From contig CAKVIN010000009.1 of NCBI GenBank assembly GCA_934754425.1, positions 24,167 through 88,166 of the forward strand: a DNA stretch of 64,000 nucleotides, read 5' to 3'. Positions 8,465 to 18,010 of this stretch are shown one piece after another. The DNA is from an uncultured Candidatus Melainabacteria bacterium (GTDB taxonomy: Bacteria > Cyanobacteriota > Vampirovibrionia > Gastranaerophilales > Gastranaerophilaceae). Position 1 is the first letter of the stretch. Every line of letters begins with the position of its first letter. The notes beneath the pieces are model-generated. The model made no database searches and was not told the origin of the DNA. It saw only the letters and a list, made by a program, of their open reading frames with translations. Made by a program: the position numbers and the translations under genes.

Positions 8465-11400
8465 TTATACATTCAACGGTTGATCTAAAGAACGTATTGA
8501 AACCTCTACCTCATTAGGGAATACTTGATTCATGTGTGATACTAAATCATTTGTAGAATTTACCCAAAATACCGGTGAAGTTAATATTTTTGTGCTATAT
8601 CCGTTTACCGGCGGCATTTTAAACATTACAGGGTCGTCGCCATGGTGTTTCGCTAGTATATTCTTTATTCCGCACAATTCTTCATACTTAACATCACGTT
8701 TAAGGCTCAATGTAACAATATTTGCATTATCAACTGATTTAACATTGTCAATCAAAACGCTTATCTGGTCTTCACCACGATGTTGAACTTTTCCGGTAAT
8801 AACGACTTTGTTATCCATCACGAGTATTTCACCGTACTCTAACAATCTTTTGTGGAAACAAACACAATCGACTTTGCCCGTCAAATCTTCCAGTGTAATA
8901 AACCTTAAGAACTTTGAGGGGTCTTTTTTAGTCGGAATTTGCCTTGTTGCAGTAATAAGACCGCAAATTGTAACTTCTTCTTCGTCTTTGAGTTCGGCAA
9001 GTTCTGCAACTCTATGTGTCATCAAGAACTGCATTTTATCTCTTATTGAAAACAACGGATGAGAGGTTACGTAAAAACCTAAAAATTCTTTTTCAAAAAG
9101 TTGAATTTCTTTATCCGTATACTCTGCATCACTACCAACAAGTTGATACTGCACATTTTCAAATTCACTATCTCCACCTAGTGAAGCAAAAAGACTCACT
9201 TGTCCCATAGCACGGTCTTTAGCTTCTTTAGAAGTTACATCTAAAATGTGCTCCATATTATCAAATAATTGTTTTCTGCTTTTTTCAATATTAGAAAAAG
9301 CTCCTGCTTTAATCAAACCTTCAAGAGATTTTTTGTTAACATATTTTGCATCTACTCGTTTGCAGAAATCAAAAATATTTTTAAAATCACCATTTTCTTC
9401 TCTTTCTTTAATAATAGCTTCAACAACCGGAGCACCAACTCCTTTAATCGCAGCCATACCAAAACGAATATTATCACCGTCCGGTGCATATTCTAAATAT
9501 GATTTATTAATATCCGGTGCGAGAACTTTACTTCCTAATCTTTGAGCTTCTTCTATATAAAGCTGAGTTTGATCTTTGTTGTCCGCAACACTTGATAGCA
9601 ATGCTGAAAAATATTCTACCGGATAATGTGTTTTTAAATACGCAGTTTGATAAGCTACAAATGCGTACGCTGCAGAGTGCGACCTGTTGAAACAGTATGA
9701 AGCAAACGCAAGAATTTGGTTAAAAAGTTTTTCTGCATCTTCTTTTTTCATGTCGTGTTTAGCTGATGCATCAATAAATTTGCCTCGCTGTTCTTCCATC
9801 GTTTTAAGGTCTTTTTTACCCATCATACGACGCACTTGGTCTGCTTGACCGAGTGAATAATCCGCAAGGACTTGGAACACTTGCATGATTTGTTCTTGGT
9901 AAACAATTGTACCATAAGTATCTTTAAGCACAGGTTCAAGAAGTGGATGTGCGTAAGTAATTTCTTGCTTTCCGTGTTTTCTGGCTACGAAATCATCAAC
10001 CATGCCGGAACCCAACGGCCCTGGACGGAATAATGCAACTAAAGCACCTAAATCTTCAAATACGTCCGGTTTAAGACGTTTTACGAGATTCATCATACCT
10101 TGAGATTCTAGCTGGAACACACCAATTGTTTCACCACGCACAAGCATGTCATAAGTCGGCTTATCATCAAGCGGAATATGGTTAATATCGACATCAATAC
10201 CACGATATTTTTTTACCATTTTACAAGTTTTTGTAATCATGGTTAAGTTTCTTAGACCTAAAAAGTCCATTTTTAATAGGTCAAGAACTTCAGTTGCTTC
10301 GTGCTTTGGATAACCTGTTTGAACAATACCATCTTTTGAAGGTTGAACAGGTAATATTGTATCTAAAGGTGCGTGAGATATGATTACACCAGCTGCGTGA
10401 GTACCGGTGCCACATTTTAAGCCTTCAATAGCAATAGCCATATCAACCCAACGCTTGAAGCTGATTGTTTTTCCGCTTTCAGGATTCATTATCTGATAAT
10501 CTTCGTCATAAAGCTTCTTAAAATCAGATTCTCCATCTGCGGCAATAATATCTCTCAACCATTCTGCTTTTGGATTGCTAGCTCTTGCAACATCCAATGC
10601 AGGCTCAATAAGCCCTGTAATTCTATTGCTTTCTGCAAACGGCACTTGTAATACACGACCTACCCCCTTAAACGCAGCTTTTGGCGCATAAGTTGAAAAT
10701 GTAATAATCTGACAAACTTTATCTTCACCATATTTTTGTGTAACGTAATCAATTACATCACCACGTTTTTCAATACAAAAGTCGATATCAATATCGGGCA
10801 TTGTAAAGCGTTCAGGGTTCAAAAATCTTTCGAACAATAGCTTGTGATATATAGGGTCAATATCAGTAATTTCTAGAGCATACGCAACAACTGAACCTGC
10901 AGCTGAACCTCTTCCAGGGCCGACCGGAATGTCATGTGTTTTTGCAAAATGGATAAAATCCCAAGTTATCATAAAATATGCAGGGAAACCCATATGGTTG
11001 ATTACACCAAGTTCATATTTAGCACGTTCAATGATATTTTGAGGTGGCGGATCGCCGTAACGCTTTTTTAATCCTTCAAAAACAACATGTTCCAGATAAT
11101 TTTCAATACCTTGAATATATTTTGCTTCTTCTAAAACATCAGCTGTATTTTCTGTTTTATTTTTCTTTTTAAGTCTTTCAATAATTTTAGGGTCAACATC
11201 ATCTGAAGTAAAAATAAATTCTTCCGGTACGTCATAATGAGGTAGCGGTGCGTTGTGAAGTTCTATTTCTACATCACACTTATTTGCAATTTCTTCTGTA
11301 TTAGCACAGCATTCTTCAAAAGTTGTATCATCCATCCAAGAAAATGCTTTTCGCATTTCGTCTTTTGATTTAACATAAAATTCATTATTAGGAAAATGAA

Positions 11401-12100
11401 AACGCTTTTCATCATCTTTATTTGCGTTTGTTTGCAAGCATAACAAAGTATCTTGAGCATCAGCATCTTCTTTTGTTAAATAATGTGAGTCGTTTGTAAT
11501 AATTAACTTAATACCGAGCTCTTTTGCAATCTTCATCAAATCCGGATTTGTGCGTTTTTGATCATCCAAATTATGATCTTGAAGTTCAATATAATAATCA
11601 TCACCAAATAATTCTTTATATCGTTTTGCAACTTCTTTTGCTTGATCGTATTCATTTTTCATTAAATGTTGTAAAACTTCGCCACCCAAACAAGCAGAAG
11701 AGCATATTAAACCTTCGTGGTATTCTTTCAAAAGTTCAAAATTAATACGTGGTTTATAATAGAAACCTTCACACCAAGCAGTTGAAACTAATTTGATTAA
11801 ATTTTTATACCCTTTATTATTTTTTGCAATCAAAATTAAGTGATACAAAGGATTGTTTGCACTGTCATGCACATGAATATCACCGGAATTCACATAAAAT
11901 TCACAACCGATAAGCGGATTAATACCGGCATGTTTTGCCAGTTCATAGAATTCAACTGCAGAATACATAACACCGTGGTCAGTAATCGCAATTGCAGGGA
12001 GTTCGTTTTCTTTAGCGTACTTAACCAAGTCGCCGACTCTAATCATCCCATCTAATAAAGAATATTCCGAGTGAATATGTAAAGGTATCAAATTAGTCAT
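8465..12100 (-). CDS. dnaE: DNA polymerase III subunit alpha
   Basis: This is the replicative polymerase catalytic subunit. The 1211 residues cover the full family length. The N-terminal PHP domain starts PLHIHSEYSLLDG and includes ITDHGVMY. The polymerase core has the catalytic acidic motif PDIDIDF and GPGRGSAAGS. A helix-hairpin-helix region contains IKGVGAPVVEAI. The C-terminal OB fold (EVTICGLITATRQ and following) is present. It is DnaE rather than PolC because there is no inserted proofreading exonuclease. It sits 25 bases after an EamA-type transporter gene on the same strand and precedes the exported protein and comEC. The ribosome site is weak. Confidence 0.97.
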   Translation of the reverse strand: MTNLIPLHIHSEYSLLDGMIRVGDLVKYAKENELPAIAITDHGVMYSAVEFYELAKHAGINPLIGCEFYVNSGDIHVHDSANNPLYHLILIAKNNKGYKNLIKLVSTAWCEGFYYKPRINFELLKEYHEGLICSSACLGGEVLQHLMKNEYDQAKEVAKRYKELFGDDYYIELQDHNLDDQKRTNPDLMKIAKELGIKLIITNDSHYLTKEDADAQDTLLCLQTNANKDDEKRFHFPNNEFYVKSKDEMRKAFSWMDDTTFEECCANTEEIANKCDVEIELHNAPLPHYDVPEEFIFTSDDVDPKIIERLKKKNKTENTADVLEEAKYIQGIENYLEHVVFEGLKKRYGDPPPQNIIERAKYELGVINHMGFPAYFMITWDFIHFAKTHDIPVGPGRGSAAGSVVAYALEITDIDPIYHKLLFERFLNPERFTMPDIDIDFCIEKRGDVIDYVTQKYGEDKVCQIITFSTYAPKAAFKGVGRVLQVPFAESNRITGLIEPALDVARASNPKAEWLRDIIAADGESDFKKLYDEDYQIMNPESGKTISFKRWVDMAIAIEGLKCGTGTHAAGVIISHAPLDTILPVQPSKDGIVQTGYPKHEATEVLDLLKMDFLGLRNLTMITKTCKMVKKYRGIDVDINHIPLDDKPTYDMLVRGETIGVFQLESQGMMNLVKRLKPDVFEDLGALVALFRPGPLGSGMVDDFVARKHGKQEITYAHPLLEPVLKDTYGTIVYQEQIMQVFQVLADYSLGQADQVRRMMGKKDLKTMEEQRGKFIDASAKHDMKKEDAEKLFNQILAFASYCFNRSHSAAYAFVAYQTAYLKTHYPVEYFSALLSSVADNKDQTQLYIEEAQRLGSKVLAPDINKSYLEYAPDGDNIRFGMAAIKGVGAPVVEAIIKEREENGDFKNIFDFCKRVDAKYVNKKSLEGLIKAGAFSNIEKSRKQLFDNMEHILDVTSKEAKDRAMGQVSLFASLGGDSEFENVQYQLVGSDAEYTDKEIQLFEKEFLGFYVTSHPLFSIRDKMQFLMTHRVAELAELKDEEEVTICGLITATRQIPTKKDPSKFLRFITLEDLTGKVDCVCFHKRLLEYGEILVMDNKVVITGKVQHRGEDQISVLIDNVKSVDNANIVTLSLKRDVKYEELCGIKNILAKHHGDDPVMFKMPPVNGYSTKILTSPVFWVNSTNDLVSHMNQVFPNEVEVSIRSLDQPLNV

Positions 12101-12125
12101 ACTTATAATCTATCACATAAAGATA

Positions 12126-13010
12126 TTAAGATTGTAAATTTTTAATATGCATAAATATTTCAGAAATATTAAAAGATGGCAATAAAATTAAAATAACGGC
12201 ACCAATAATCATTATAATAGAACCGATTATTTTTCTTTTTAAATTTGTTTCCTTAAAAATATTAGCACCGAGAAAAACACTTAGAAGTGTTGACATTTGA
12301 AACAGGGCTAATGCGTATGCAACATTCATTCTTGCAAAAACAAAATTAGTTGAATATTGCATTATACCCACAGAAATTATTAACATTAATTGATATTTGC
12401 AACTTTTTATAATTGGTTTGTTCTTTGAAAAAACAACAAATAACGCTGAAACTAAAAAGCCAAAAATCGCCCAGATAATAAAACAATCTAAAGGGCTTGT
12501 TAATATAATTATATGTTTTATAACAACGGCTTCTATACCCGAAAAAATTAGGGCTAAAACTCTGTATAAAATTGCTTTTGGCTGAATGTTTCCTTTTTTT
12601 ATATCCAATATAAAATATGTACCGATTATTATTAAAATAATTGATAAAATTGCTATAAGTGAAGGTTTTTCGTTCAAAAACAATATCCCAAATACCATTG
12701 CTACAATCGGCTTATAAGAATTTATTGGTGCTAAAATTGAAAGTTCACCTATTGAAAGAGCTTTGATTATAAAATAATTGCTTAATGCTCCAAGGAATCC
12801 CATGCTTATTGCATATGGTATTAAAGATAAGGAAAAACTTTTTAAAAACCATATGCAAAAAATACATATGCCCAGATAAGTGTACATATTAATAACAGAA
12901 GACTTTTGACCCTTATTAGCCAAAATCTTTTGAAAAACATTTAGGTATGAATTTGATAAAATTCGAATTAAAATTCCGATTGAAGTATAGAACATAAAAA
13001 AATTATACAT
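12126..13010 (-). CDS. EamA/DMT-family membrane transporter
   Basis: The 294 residues are almost wholly hydrophobic, with about ten predicted membrane helices arranged as two similar five-helix halves. This is the drug/metabolite transporter (EamA) pattern. Each half ends with a segment such as VFGILFLNEKPS or VFLGANIFKETN that is typical of the family. Substrates range from amino acids to nucleotides and cannot be told from sequence. It is first in the leftward run leading to dnaE. The divergent gene at 13108 is about 100 bases away, so promoters for both directions should lie in this gap. Confidence 0.8.
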   Translation of the reverse strand: MYNFFMFYTSIGILIRILSNSYLNVFQKILANKGQKSSVINMYTYLGICIFCIWFLKSFSLSLIPYAISMGFLGALSNYFIIKALSIGELSILAPINSYKPIVAMVFGILFLNEKPSLIAILSIILIIIGTYFILDIKKGNIQPKAILYRVLALIFSGIEAVVIKHIIILTSPLDCFIIWAIFGFLVSALFVVFSKNKPIIKSCKYQLMLIISVGIMQYSTNFVFARMNVAYALALFQMSTLLSVFLGANIFKETNLKRKIIGSIIMIIGAVILILLPSFNISEIFMHIKNLQS

Positions 13011-13107
13011 TGAAAAATTCCTTCTAATACATCAAATTAAATTTAAACTATTGAGTGTATAAGATATTTGTGGTAGTATATCTTATGTGAAAGAGGGCTT
13101 AGAAAAA

Positions 13108-13950
13108 ATGGGCTATAAGATATTATCAAAAAGAGAATTGTGTCCAAATCAATATGAAATTACTATTGATGCGCCTTATGTAGTTAGAAATGCAAAGGCA
13201 GGACAATTTATAATTTTTAGAGCAGAAGAAAACGGCGAAAGAGTGCCATTAACAATTGCTGATGTAAACAAAGAAACAGGTGCATTAACAATAGTTTTCA
13301 TGGCAGTTGGTTATTCAACAAAAAAACTTGCCGAGTTAAATGTCGGCGATGAACTTGTCGATTTGGTAGGTCCTCTAGGACAACCTACACATATAAAAAA
13401 ATATGGCACTGTTGTTTGTCTAGCTGGCGGATATGGCGCTGCACCTTGTTATTTGATAGCAAAAGCATTTAAAGAAGCCGGTAATAAAGTATACATGATT
13501 ATGGGTGCAAGAAACAAAGACCTTATATTTTGGCAAGATAAAATGAAAGATGCTTGTAATGAATTATTTATTACAACAGACGATGGCTCTTTAGGAGAAA
13601 AAGGATTTGTTACTCAAGTATTAGAAAGACTAATGAATTCTGAAGAAATCAATTATGCAATTGCAGTTGGTCCAATGCCAATGATGAGAGCAGTTGCAAA
13701 TCTTACAAGAGATAAAGGTATTTATACAGAAGCAAGCATGAATCCAATCATGGTTGATGGTACAGGCATGTGTGGAGCTTGCAGAGTTACTGTTGGCGGA
13801 AAAACGAAATTTGCGTGTGTGGATGGCCCTGATTTCAATGCGCATGAAATCGATTTTGACGAAGTAATTAACAGAACAAAAATTTATAAAGACCAAGAAA
13901 AGAAGCGTTGTGAAAGCTGCAACCTTTTAAAAATGGCAGACAATAAATAA
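13108..13950 (+). CDS. NfnA/PyrK-like FAD and [2Fe-2S] oxidoreductase subunit
   Basis: This is the sulfide/dihydroorotate dehydrogenase-like subunit with a ferredoxin reductase fold. There is an N-terminal FAD domain (RVPLTIAD), an NAD(P)-binding segment (VCLAGGYGAAPCY), and a C-terminal [2Fe-2S] motif DGTGMCGAC followed by a third Cys 11 residues later. The motif is the same as in NfnA, the small subunit of electron-bifurcating NADH-dependent ferredoxin:NADP oxidoreductase. The usual partner, a GltD-like large subunit, is not adjacent, so the complex is unproved. An in-frame GTG exists at 13087, but AGAGGG lies 11 bases before the ATG at 13108, and relatives start at MGYK. Confidence 0.85.
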   Translation: MGYKILSKRELCPNQYEITIDAPYVVRNAKAGQFIIFRAEENGERVPLTIADVNKETGALTIVFMAVGYSTKKLAELNVGDELVDLVGPLGQPTHIKKYGTVVCLAGGYGAAPCYLIAKAFKEAGNKVYMIMGARNKDLIFWQDKMKDACNELFITTDDGSLGEKGFVTQVLERLMNSEEINYAIAVGPMPMMRAVANLTRDKGIYTEASMNPIMVDGTGMCGACRVTVGGKTKFACVDGPDFNAHEIDFDEVINRTKIYKDQEKKRCESCNLLKMADNK

Positions 13951-13980
13951 TGTAACTTAAATAATATAGGAGAATATTGA

Positions 13981-14181
13981 ATGGCAATTGATCAAGAAAA
14001 ATCAATACCTTTGTGCCCGCTAATGAGTGTAGGTTCACAAGTGGAAATTGTATGTATGCAAGAAAACTGCGCTTGGTACTTAAAAAATTATAAAATATGT
14101 TCAGTGTATATGATGGCACATAATTCTATGCTAGATGTTCAAGCTAAGCAAGCAAAAGCCAGACAAGCTCAACAAAAATAG
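13981..14181 (+). CDS. Small cysteine-motif protein
   Basis: This is a 66-residue protein with an AGGAG ribosome site. Four cysteines occur as CPLMS, then C, then CAWY, then a lone C (residues about 12, 25, 30 and 39). The tail is Gln/Ala/Lys rich. The spacing suggests a small metal-binding knuckle or redox module. I do not know a named family for it. It lies 30 bases after the flavoprotein gene and before purA, in the same direction, with its own hairpin after it. Confidence 0.65.
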   Translation: MAIDQEKSIPLCPLMSVGSQVEIVCMQENCAWYLKNYKICSVYMMAHNSMLDVQAKQAKARQAQQK

Positions 14182-14184
14182 TTT

Positions 14185-14206
14185 AAGCCGGCAAGTCCGG
14201 CTTTTT
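14185..14206 (+). terminator. Intrinsic terminator after the small Cys protein
   Basis: A 7-bp stem AAGCCGG / CCGGCTT with a 5-base loop is followed by a T run. It separates the flavoprotein pair from purA, although partial read-through is possible because purA starts only 20 bases later. Confidence 0.75.
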
Positions 14207-14226
14207 AAATTTAATGGAGATTTAAA

Positions 14227-15504
14227 ATGAAAAACACCGTTGTTATTGGAGCACAGTGGGGCGACGAAGGAAAAGCAAAAATAACAGATTTATTAGCTGA
14301 AAATGCTGATTTAATCATAAGATATCAAGGTGGCTGTAATGCAGGTCATACAGTTGTAACAGGAGGAAAAACTTATAAATTTCATTTAATTCCGTCCGGC
14401 ATACTTTATGACAAAACTATTTGTTTTATTGGAGCTGGTACTGTTATTCATCCAGAGTCTTTCGAAAAAGAGTTAAACGAATTAAAATCAGAAGGTGTAA
14501 ATTTTAAAAATCTTAAAATTTCTCCTTTAGCATCTATCACAATGCCTTATCATATAGAAGTAGACGGGTATAGTGAAGCTCATTCCGGCAAGGGTAAAAT
14601 CGGGACAACAAAAAAAGGAATAGGTCCTACTTATACTGATAAAATGGCAAGAATCGGTTTAAAAATTCAAGATTTATATTCATATGAAGCATTAAACGAA
14701 AAACTTGATATGATTTTGCCGATAAAAAATAAAACATTAAAAAATGTCTATGGGTTAGAAGAATATACAAAAGAGTGTATAATTTCTTTATGCGAAAAAT
14801 ATGCAGAATTATTCAGACCTTATGTTTGTTTTGAATGGCAAGATTTGTTAAACAGATATAAAGATAAAAAAATACTTTTTGAAGGCGCACAAGGGGTTAT
14901 GCTTGATATTGATTATGGAACATATCCGTTTGTAACAAGTTCAAATCCGATTGGTGGCGGAGCTTCAACCGGAAGCGGATACGGTCCTTGTATGATACAA
15001 GAAGTCGTTGGGGTTTCAAAAGCTTATGTAACAAGAGTTGGCGAAGGTCCATTTGTTACGGAATTGAATGATGAAACAGGAAAAAGAATTCAAGATATCG
15101 GACACGAGTTCGGAGTAACAACAGGACGTCCGAGAAGATGTGGCTGGTTTGATTCTGTAATAATGAAATACGCAGTTTTAGTTGGTGGTATTACAAATGT
15201 TGCATTAACAAAAATAGATGTATTTGATACTTTTGATGAAATCAAAATTTGTACTGCATACAAAGATTGTCGTAATGATAAAGTGTATACAACATATCCT
15301 ACTGATGTTTTTATTCATAAATATCTTGAACCGATTTATGAAACAATGGAAGGATGGAAAACTCCAATCAGCGATATAAGAAAATATGAAGATTTGCCTG
15401 AGAATGCAAAAAAATACATAGAAAAAGTTGAGGATTTAATCGGCGCACCAGTTGGTATAATTAGTGTTGGACCTGATAGAGAACAAACTATATTCAGAGG
15501 TTAA
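14227..15504 (+). CDS. purA: Adenylosuccinate synthetase
   Basis: PurA joins IMP and aspartate using GTP, the first committed step to AMP. The 425 residues are full length. The N-terminal GAQWGDEGKAK holds the catalytic Asp and the P-loop. It has Ala where most relatives have Gly, a common mild variant. Further signatures are QGGCNAGHTV with the catalytic His, GTTKKGIGP, EGAQGVMLD, TGRPRRCGWFD, and TKIDVFD for guanine recognition. GGAG lies 8 bases before the ATG. Transcription ends at a hairpin shared with the convergent ABC permease gene. Confidence 0.97.
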   Translation: MKNTVVIGAQWGDEGKAKITDLLAENADLIIRYQGGCNAGHTVVTGGKTYKFHLIPSGILYDKTICFIGAGTVIHPESFEKELNELKSEGVNFKNLKISPLASITMPYHIEVDGYSEAHSGKGKIGTTKKGIGPTYTDKMARIGLKIQDLYSYEALNEKLDMILPIKNKTLKNVYGLEEYTKECIISLCEKYAELFRPYVCFEWQDLLNRYKDKKILFEGAQGVMLDIDYGTYPFVTSSNPIGGGASTGSGYGPCMIQEVVGVSKAYVTRVGEGPFVTELNDETGKRIQDIGHEFGVTTGRPRRCGWFDSVIMKYAVLVGGITNVALTKIDVFDTFDEIKICTAYKDCRNDKVYTTYPTDVFIHKYLEPIYETMEGWKTPISDIRKYEDLPENAKKYIEKVEDLIGAPVGIISVGPDREQTIFRG

Positions 15505-15523
15505 ATTTAAAAACATATTATAT

Positions 15524-15559
15524 AAAATGAGTCCTTTATTATATATCGGACTCATTTTT
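15524..15559. terminator. Bidirectional terminator between purA and the ABC permease
   Basis: An 11-bp stem AAAATGAGTCC / GGACTCATTTT has A and T runs on both sides, so it can work on both strands. It overlaps the last codons of the leftward permease gene. Confidence 0.85.
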
Positions 15560-16426
15560 GTTTGTGGATAAAAATCTTTGTAGCATTGCAAGAATGAATA
15601 TTATTAAGAATAATATATATGCAAGAGCACAAGATTTTCCAATATCAAAATATTTAAAAGCATATTTATATATAGAATAAACGATTACATTAGTAGAATT
15701 ATTTGGTCCGCCTTCTGTCATAACATAGATTAAATCAAATATTTGAAAAGAAGATATTGCTGTTACAAGTGTTACAAAACATATTGTAGGCTTCAACATT
15801 GGAATTGTTATCTTAAAAAAGGTCTCTTTTTCTCCGGCACCATCAATTTTGGCTGCTTCATATACATTTTGATTGATTGTAGAAAAACCTGTTAAAAATA
15901 AAACTACATTGTATCCAATAAGTTTCCAAACCGATACAAATATCAAAACAGGCATAGCAAGACGAGTATCAAATAACCATGTTAAATGAGTTTTAAATAA
16001 ACTGTTAACAAGTCCGATATTTGGGTCAAAAATCCAAGCCCAAACTATTGCTATAACAACGGCCGGAGTTATAAACGGCAAGAAATATATTGTTTTAAAA
16101 ATTTCACTTCCTCTAATTTTAGTATTTAAAGCAGAAGCAATTAAAAGCGGAATTATTACAGCAAAAAAAGTTGTCGAAATTGCGTATACAAAAGTATTTA
16201 TTAATATTTGCAAAAATTCTCCGTCATTTAATATACTTTTATAGTTACTTAAACCAACAAATTTAATCTCATTTAACAAATCCCAATCCATAAAACTAAG
16301 GGTAAAAGAACAGATTATTGGAATTATAATAAATATAAAAGTTCCGATTAGCGCAGGTAAAACAAAAAGAAAGCCTGACTGCGTATGAAGTTTATTAATA
16401 AAAATAGGACTTTTAAGAGTTTTCAT
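15539..16426 (-). CDS. Sugar-type ABC transporter permease (MalF/UgpA family)
   Basis: This is a six-helix inner-membrane permease of the CUT1 sugar importer family. The ATPase-coupling EAA loop is EAAKIDGAGEKETFFKITIP near the C-terminal third. A longer frame reaches 16468, but it would add an unlikely N-terminus and overlap the divergent mutase leader, so I use the ATG at 16426, before MKTLKSPIF. No binding protein, second permease or ATPase lies nearby, which is unusual because MalF-type permeases work as pairs. Partners must be elsewhere or lost. The substrate is unknown. Confidence 0.85.
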   Translation of the reverse strand: MKTLKSPIFINKLHTQSGFLFVLPALIGTFIFIIIPIICSFTLSFMDWDLLNEIKFVGLSNYKSILNDGEFLQILINTFVYAISTTFFAVIIPLLIASALNTKIRGSEIFKTIYFLPFITPAVVIAIVWAWIFDPNIGLVNSLFKTHLTWLFDTRLAMPVLIFVSVWKLIGYNVVLFLTGFSTINQNVYEAAKIDGAGEKETFFKITIPMLKPTICFVTLVTAISSFQIFDLIYVMTEGGPNNSTNVIVYSIYKYAFKYFDIGKSCALAYILFLIIFILAMLQRFLSTNKNESDI

Positions 16427-16490
16427 GCTACTATTATATGGGTAAATGAATTGTGTTTGCAAGCACAATTATGTGATTAATGGAGGAGTT

Positions 16491-17969
16491 ATGCTAAAAG
16501 AATCAGCTTTTGGAAAAAATGATATAAGAGGAATTTATGGGGATGATGTAACGGAAGAATTGTTCTACTATACAGGACGAGGTTTTGTTCAGTTTTTGGT
16601 AAAAGAAACCAAAAAACTTCCATCTGAAATTTGGATTAGTGTTTGCAGAGATGCGAGATTGCATTCTCCATCACTTTCAAAATCATTGATAGAAGGTATC
16701 CGTTCTTGTGGTGCTAATGTTGTAGATATGGGATTAGCTCCAACTCCTTTGGGTTATTATTCAGAAGTTGTTGGACTTCCGCCATACATTACAAAATACA
16801 TGCCTGTTACCGGCGCTATGATTATTACAGCAAGTCATAATCCAAGCCAATATAATGGTATGAAAATGACTTACGCTAAACAATCTTTGAATGAAGAACA
16901 AATCAAAATTGTTAAGGAATTGACTCTTGAAGAATATCGTTTGAGCATTCCTCCTGTACCGTTTGGAATTTTAAATGAATATGATTTAATTCCTGACTAC
17001 ATCGAAGAGATGAAGAAAAAATTCGGTAGAATAGGTGAAGGAATTAAAGTTGTTGTTGATAGTGCTAATGCGACAGGCGGTGTAGTAGCTCCAAAATTAT
17101 ATAGAGCATTAGGCTGTGAAGTCGTTGAATTATATTCTATGCCGGATGGAAGATTCCCACATCACCATCCAAACCCAAGTGATGAAAAGACTTTGAATGA
17201 TATTAAAAAAGCAGTTGTTGCAAATAAGGCTGATTTAGGTATTGCTTTTGACGGTGACAGCGATAGAATCGGTGTTATTGATTCTGACGGCAATTCAATG
17301 ACAGGTGACAAGCTGCTTCTAATTTACGCAGAAGATGTTATCAAAGAATACAACGAAAAAGGTATTAAACCGGTTATCGTATCAGAAGTAAAATGTTCAC
17401 AAGTACTTTATGACACAATTAATGCAACCGGCGGAGTTGCAGTTATGTGTAAAACCGGTCATGGCTATATCAAATCAAAAATGAGAGAAACCGGTGCTGT
17501 TCTAGCTGGAGAAATGAGCGGTCATACTTTCTTTAAAGACAAATACTATGGATTTGATGATGCAATTTATGCCGGATGTAGAATTATTGAAATTGTTGCA
17601 AGAAAGAAAAAAGAAAATCCTAATTTCAAAATAACTGATATGTTAGCACCATTTGCATCAATGTATTCTTCTAGCGAAGTTCGTCTACCTTGCCCTAATT
17701 CATTAAAAGCAGGTACTTTAGAAGAATTTCAAAAAGTTATTGCTGAAAATCCTGATTTCTTTGGTACAAACATAAAAGACATTATTACACTTGATGGCAT
17801 GAGAATCGTGTTTGAAAAAGGCTTTGCATTGATAAGACAAAGTAACACAGAACCTGTATTCACTTTGAGATTTGAAGCTGATAGCAAAGAAAATGCTCAA
17901 AAGTATGAAGATTTGATGGTGAACAAACTTCTTGATATTATCAAAAATCTTTCAACAGCTACTGTGTAA
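16491..17969 (+). CDS. Phosphomannomutase / phosphoglucomutase
   Basis: This alpha-D-phosphohexomutase moves phosphate between C1 and C6 of glucose or mannose, feeding cell-envelope sugar nucleotides. It has the active-site loop TASHNPSQYNG with the phospho-Ser, the metal loop DGDSDRIG, the sugar-binding GEMSGH and a C-terminal phosphate-binding region (RQSNTEP). The family resembles AlgC/ManB. Which hexose it prefers cannot be read. TGGAGGAG lies just before the ATG at 16491, so the in-frame ATG at 16446 is rejected. polA follows after 41 bases. Confidence 0.92.
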   Translation: MLKESAFGKNDIRGIYGDDVTEELFYYTGRGFVQFLVKETKKLPSEIWISVCRDARLHSPSLSKSLIEGIRSCGANVVDMGLAPTPLGYYSEVVGLPPYITKYMPVTGAMIITASHNPSQYNGMKMTYAKQSLNEEQIKIVKELTLEEYRLSIPPVPFGILNEYDLIPDYIEEMKKKFGRIGEGIKVVVDSANATGGVVAPKLYRALGCEVVELYSMPDGRFPHHHPNPSDEKTLNDIKKAVVANKADLGIAFDGDSDRIGVIDSDGNSMTGDKLLLIYAEDVIKEYNEKGIKPVIVSEVKCSQVLYDTINATGGVAVMCKTGHGYIKSKMRETGAVLAGEMSGHTFFKDKYYGFDDAIYAGCRIIEIVARKKKENPNFKITDMLAPFASMYSSSEVRLPCPNSLKAGTLEEFQKVIAENPDFFGTNIKDIITLDGMRIVFEKGFALIRQSNTEPVFTLRFEADSKENAQKYEDLMVNKLLDIIKNLSTATV

Positions 17970-18010
17970 TTATAGTAAATATGGGTATAAATAATTGGGA
18001 GTAAATTAGA

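Noticed and set aside
16446..16490. Upstream ATG of the phosphohexomutase
   Set aside because: The strong TGGAGGAG site is placed for the ATG at 16491, and the extra residues have no family counterpart.
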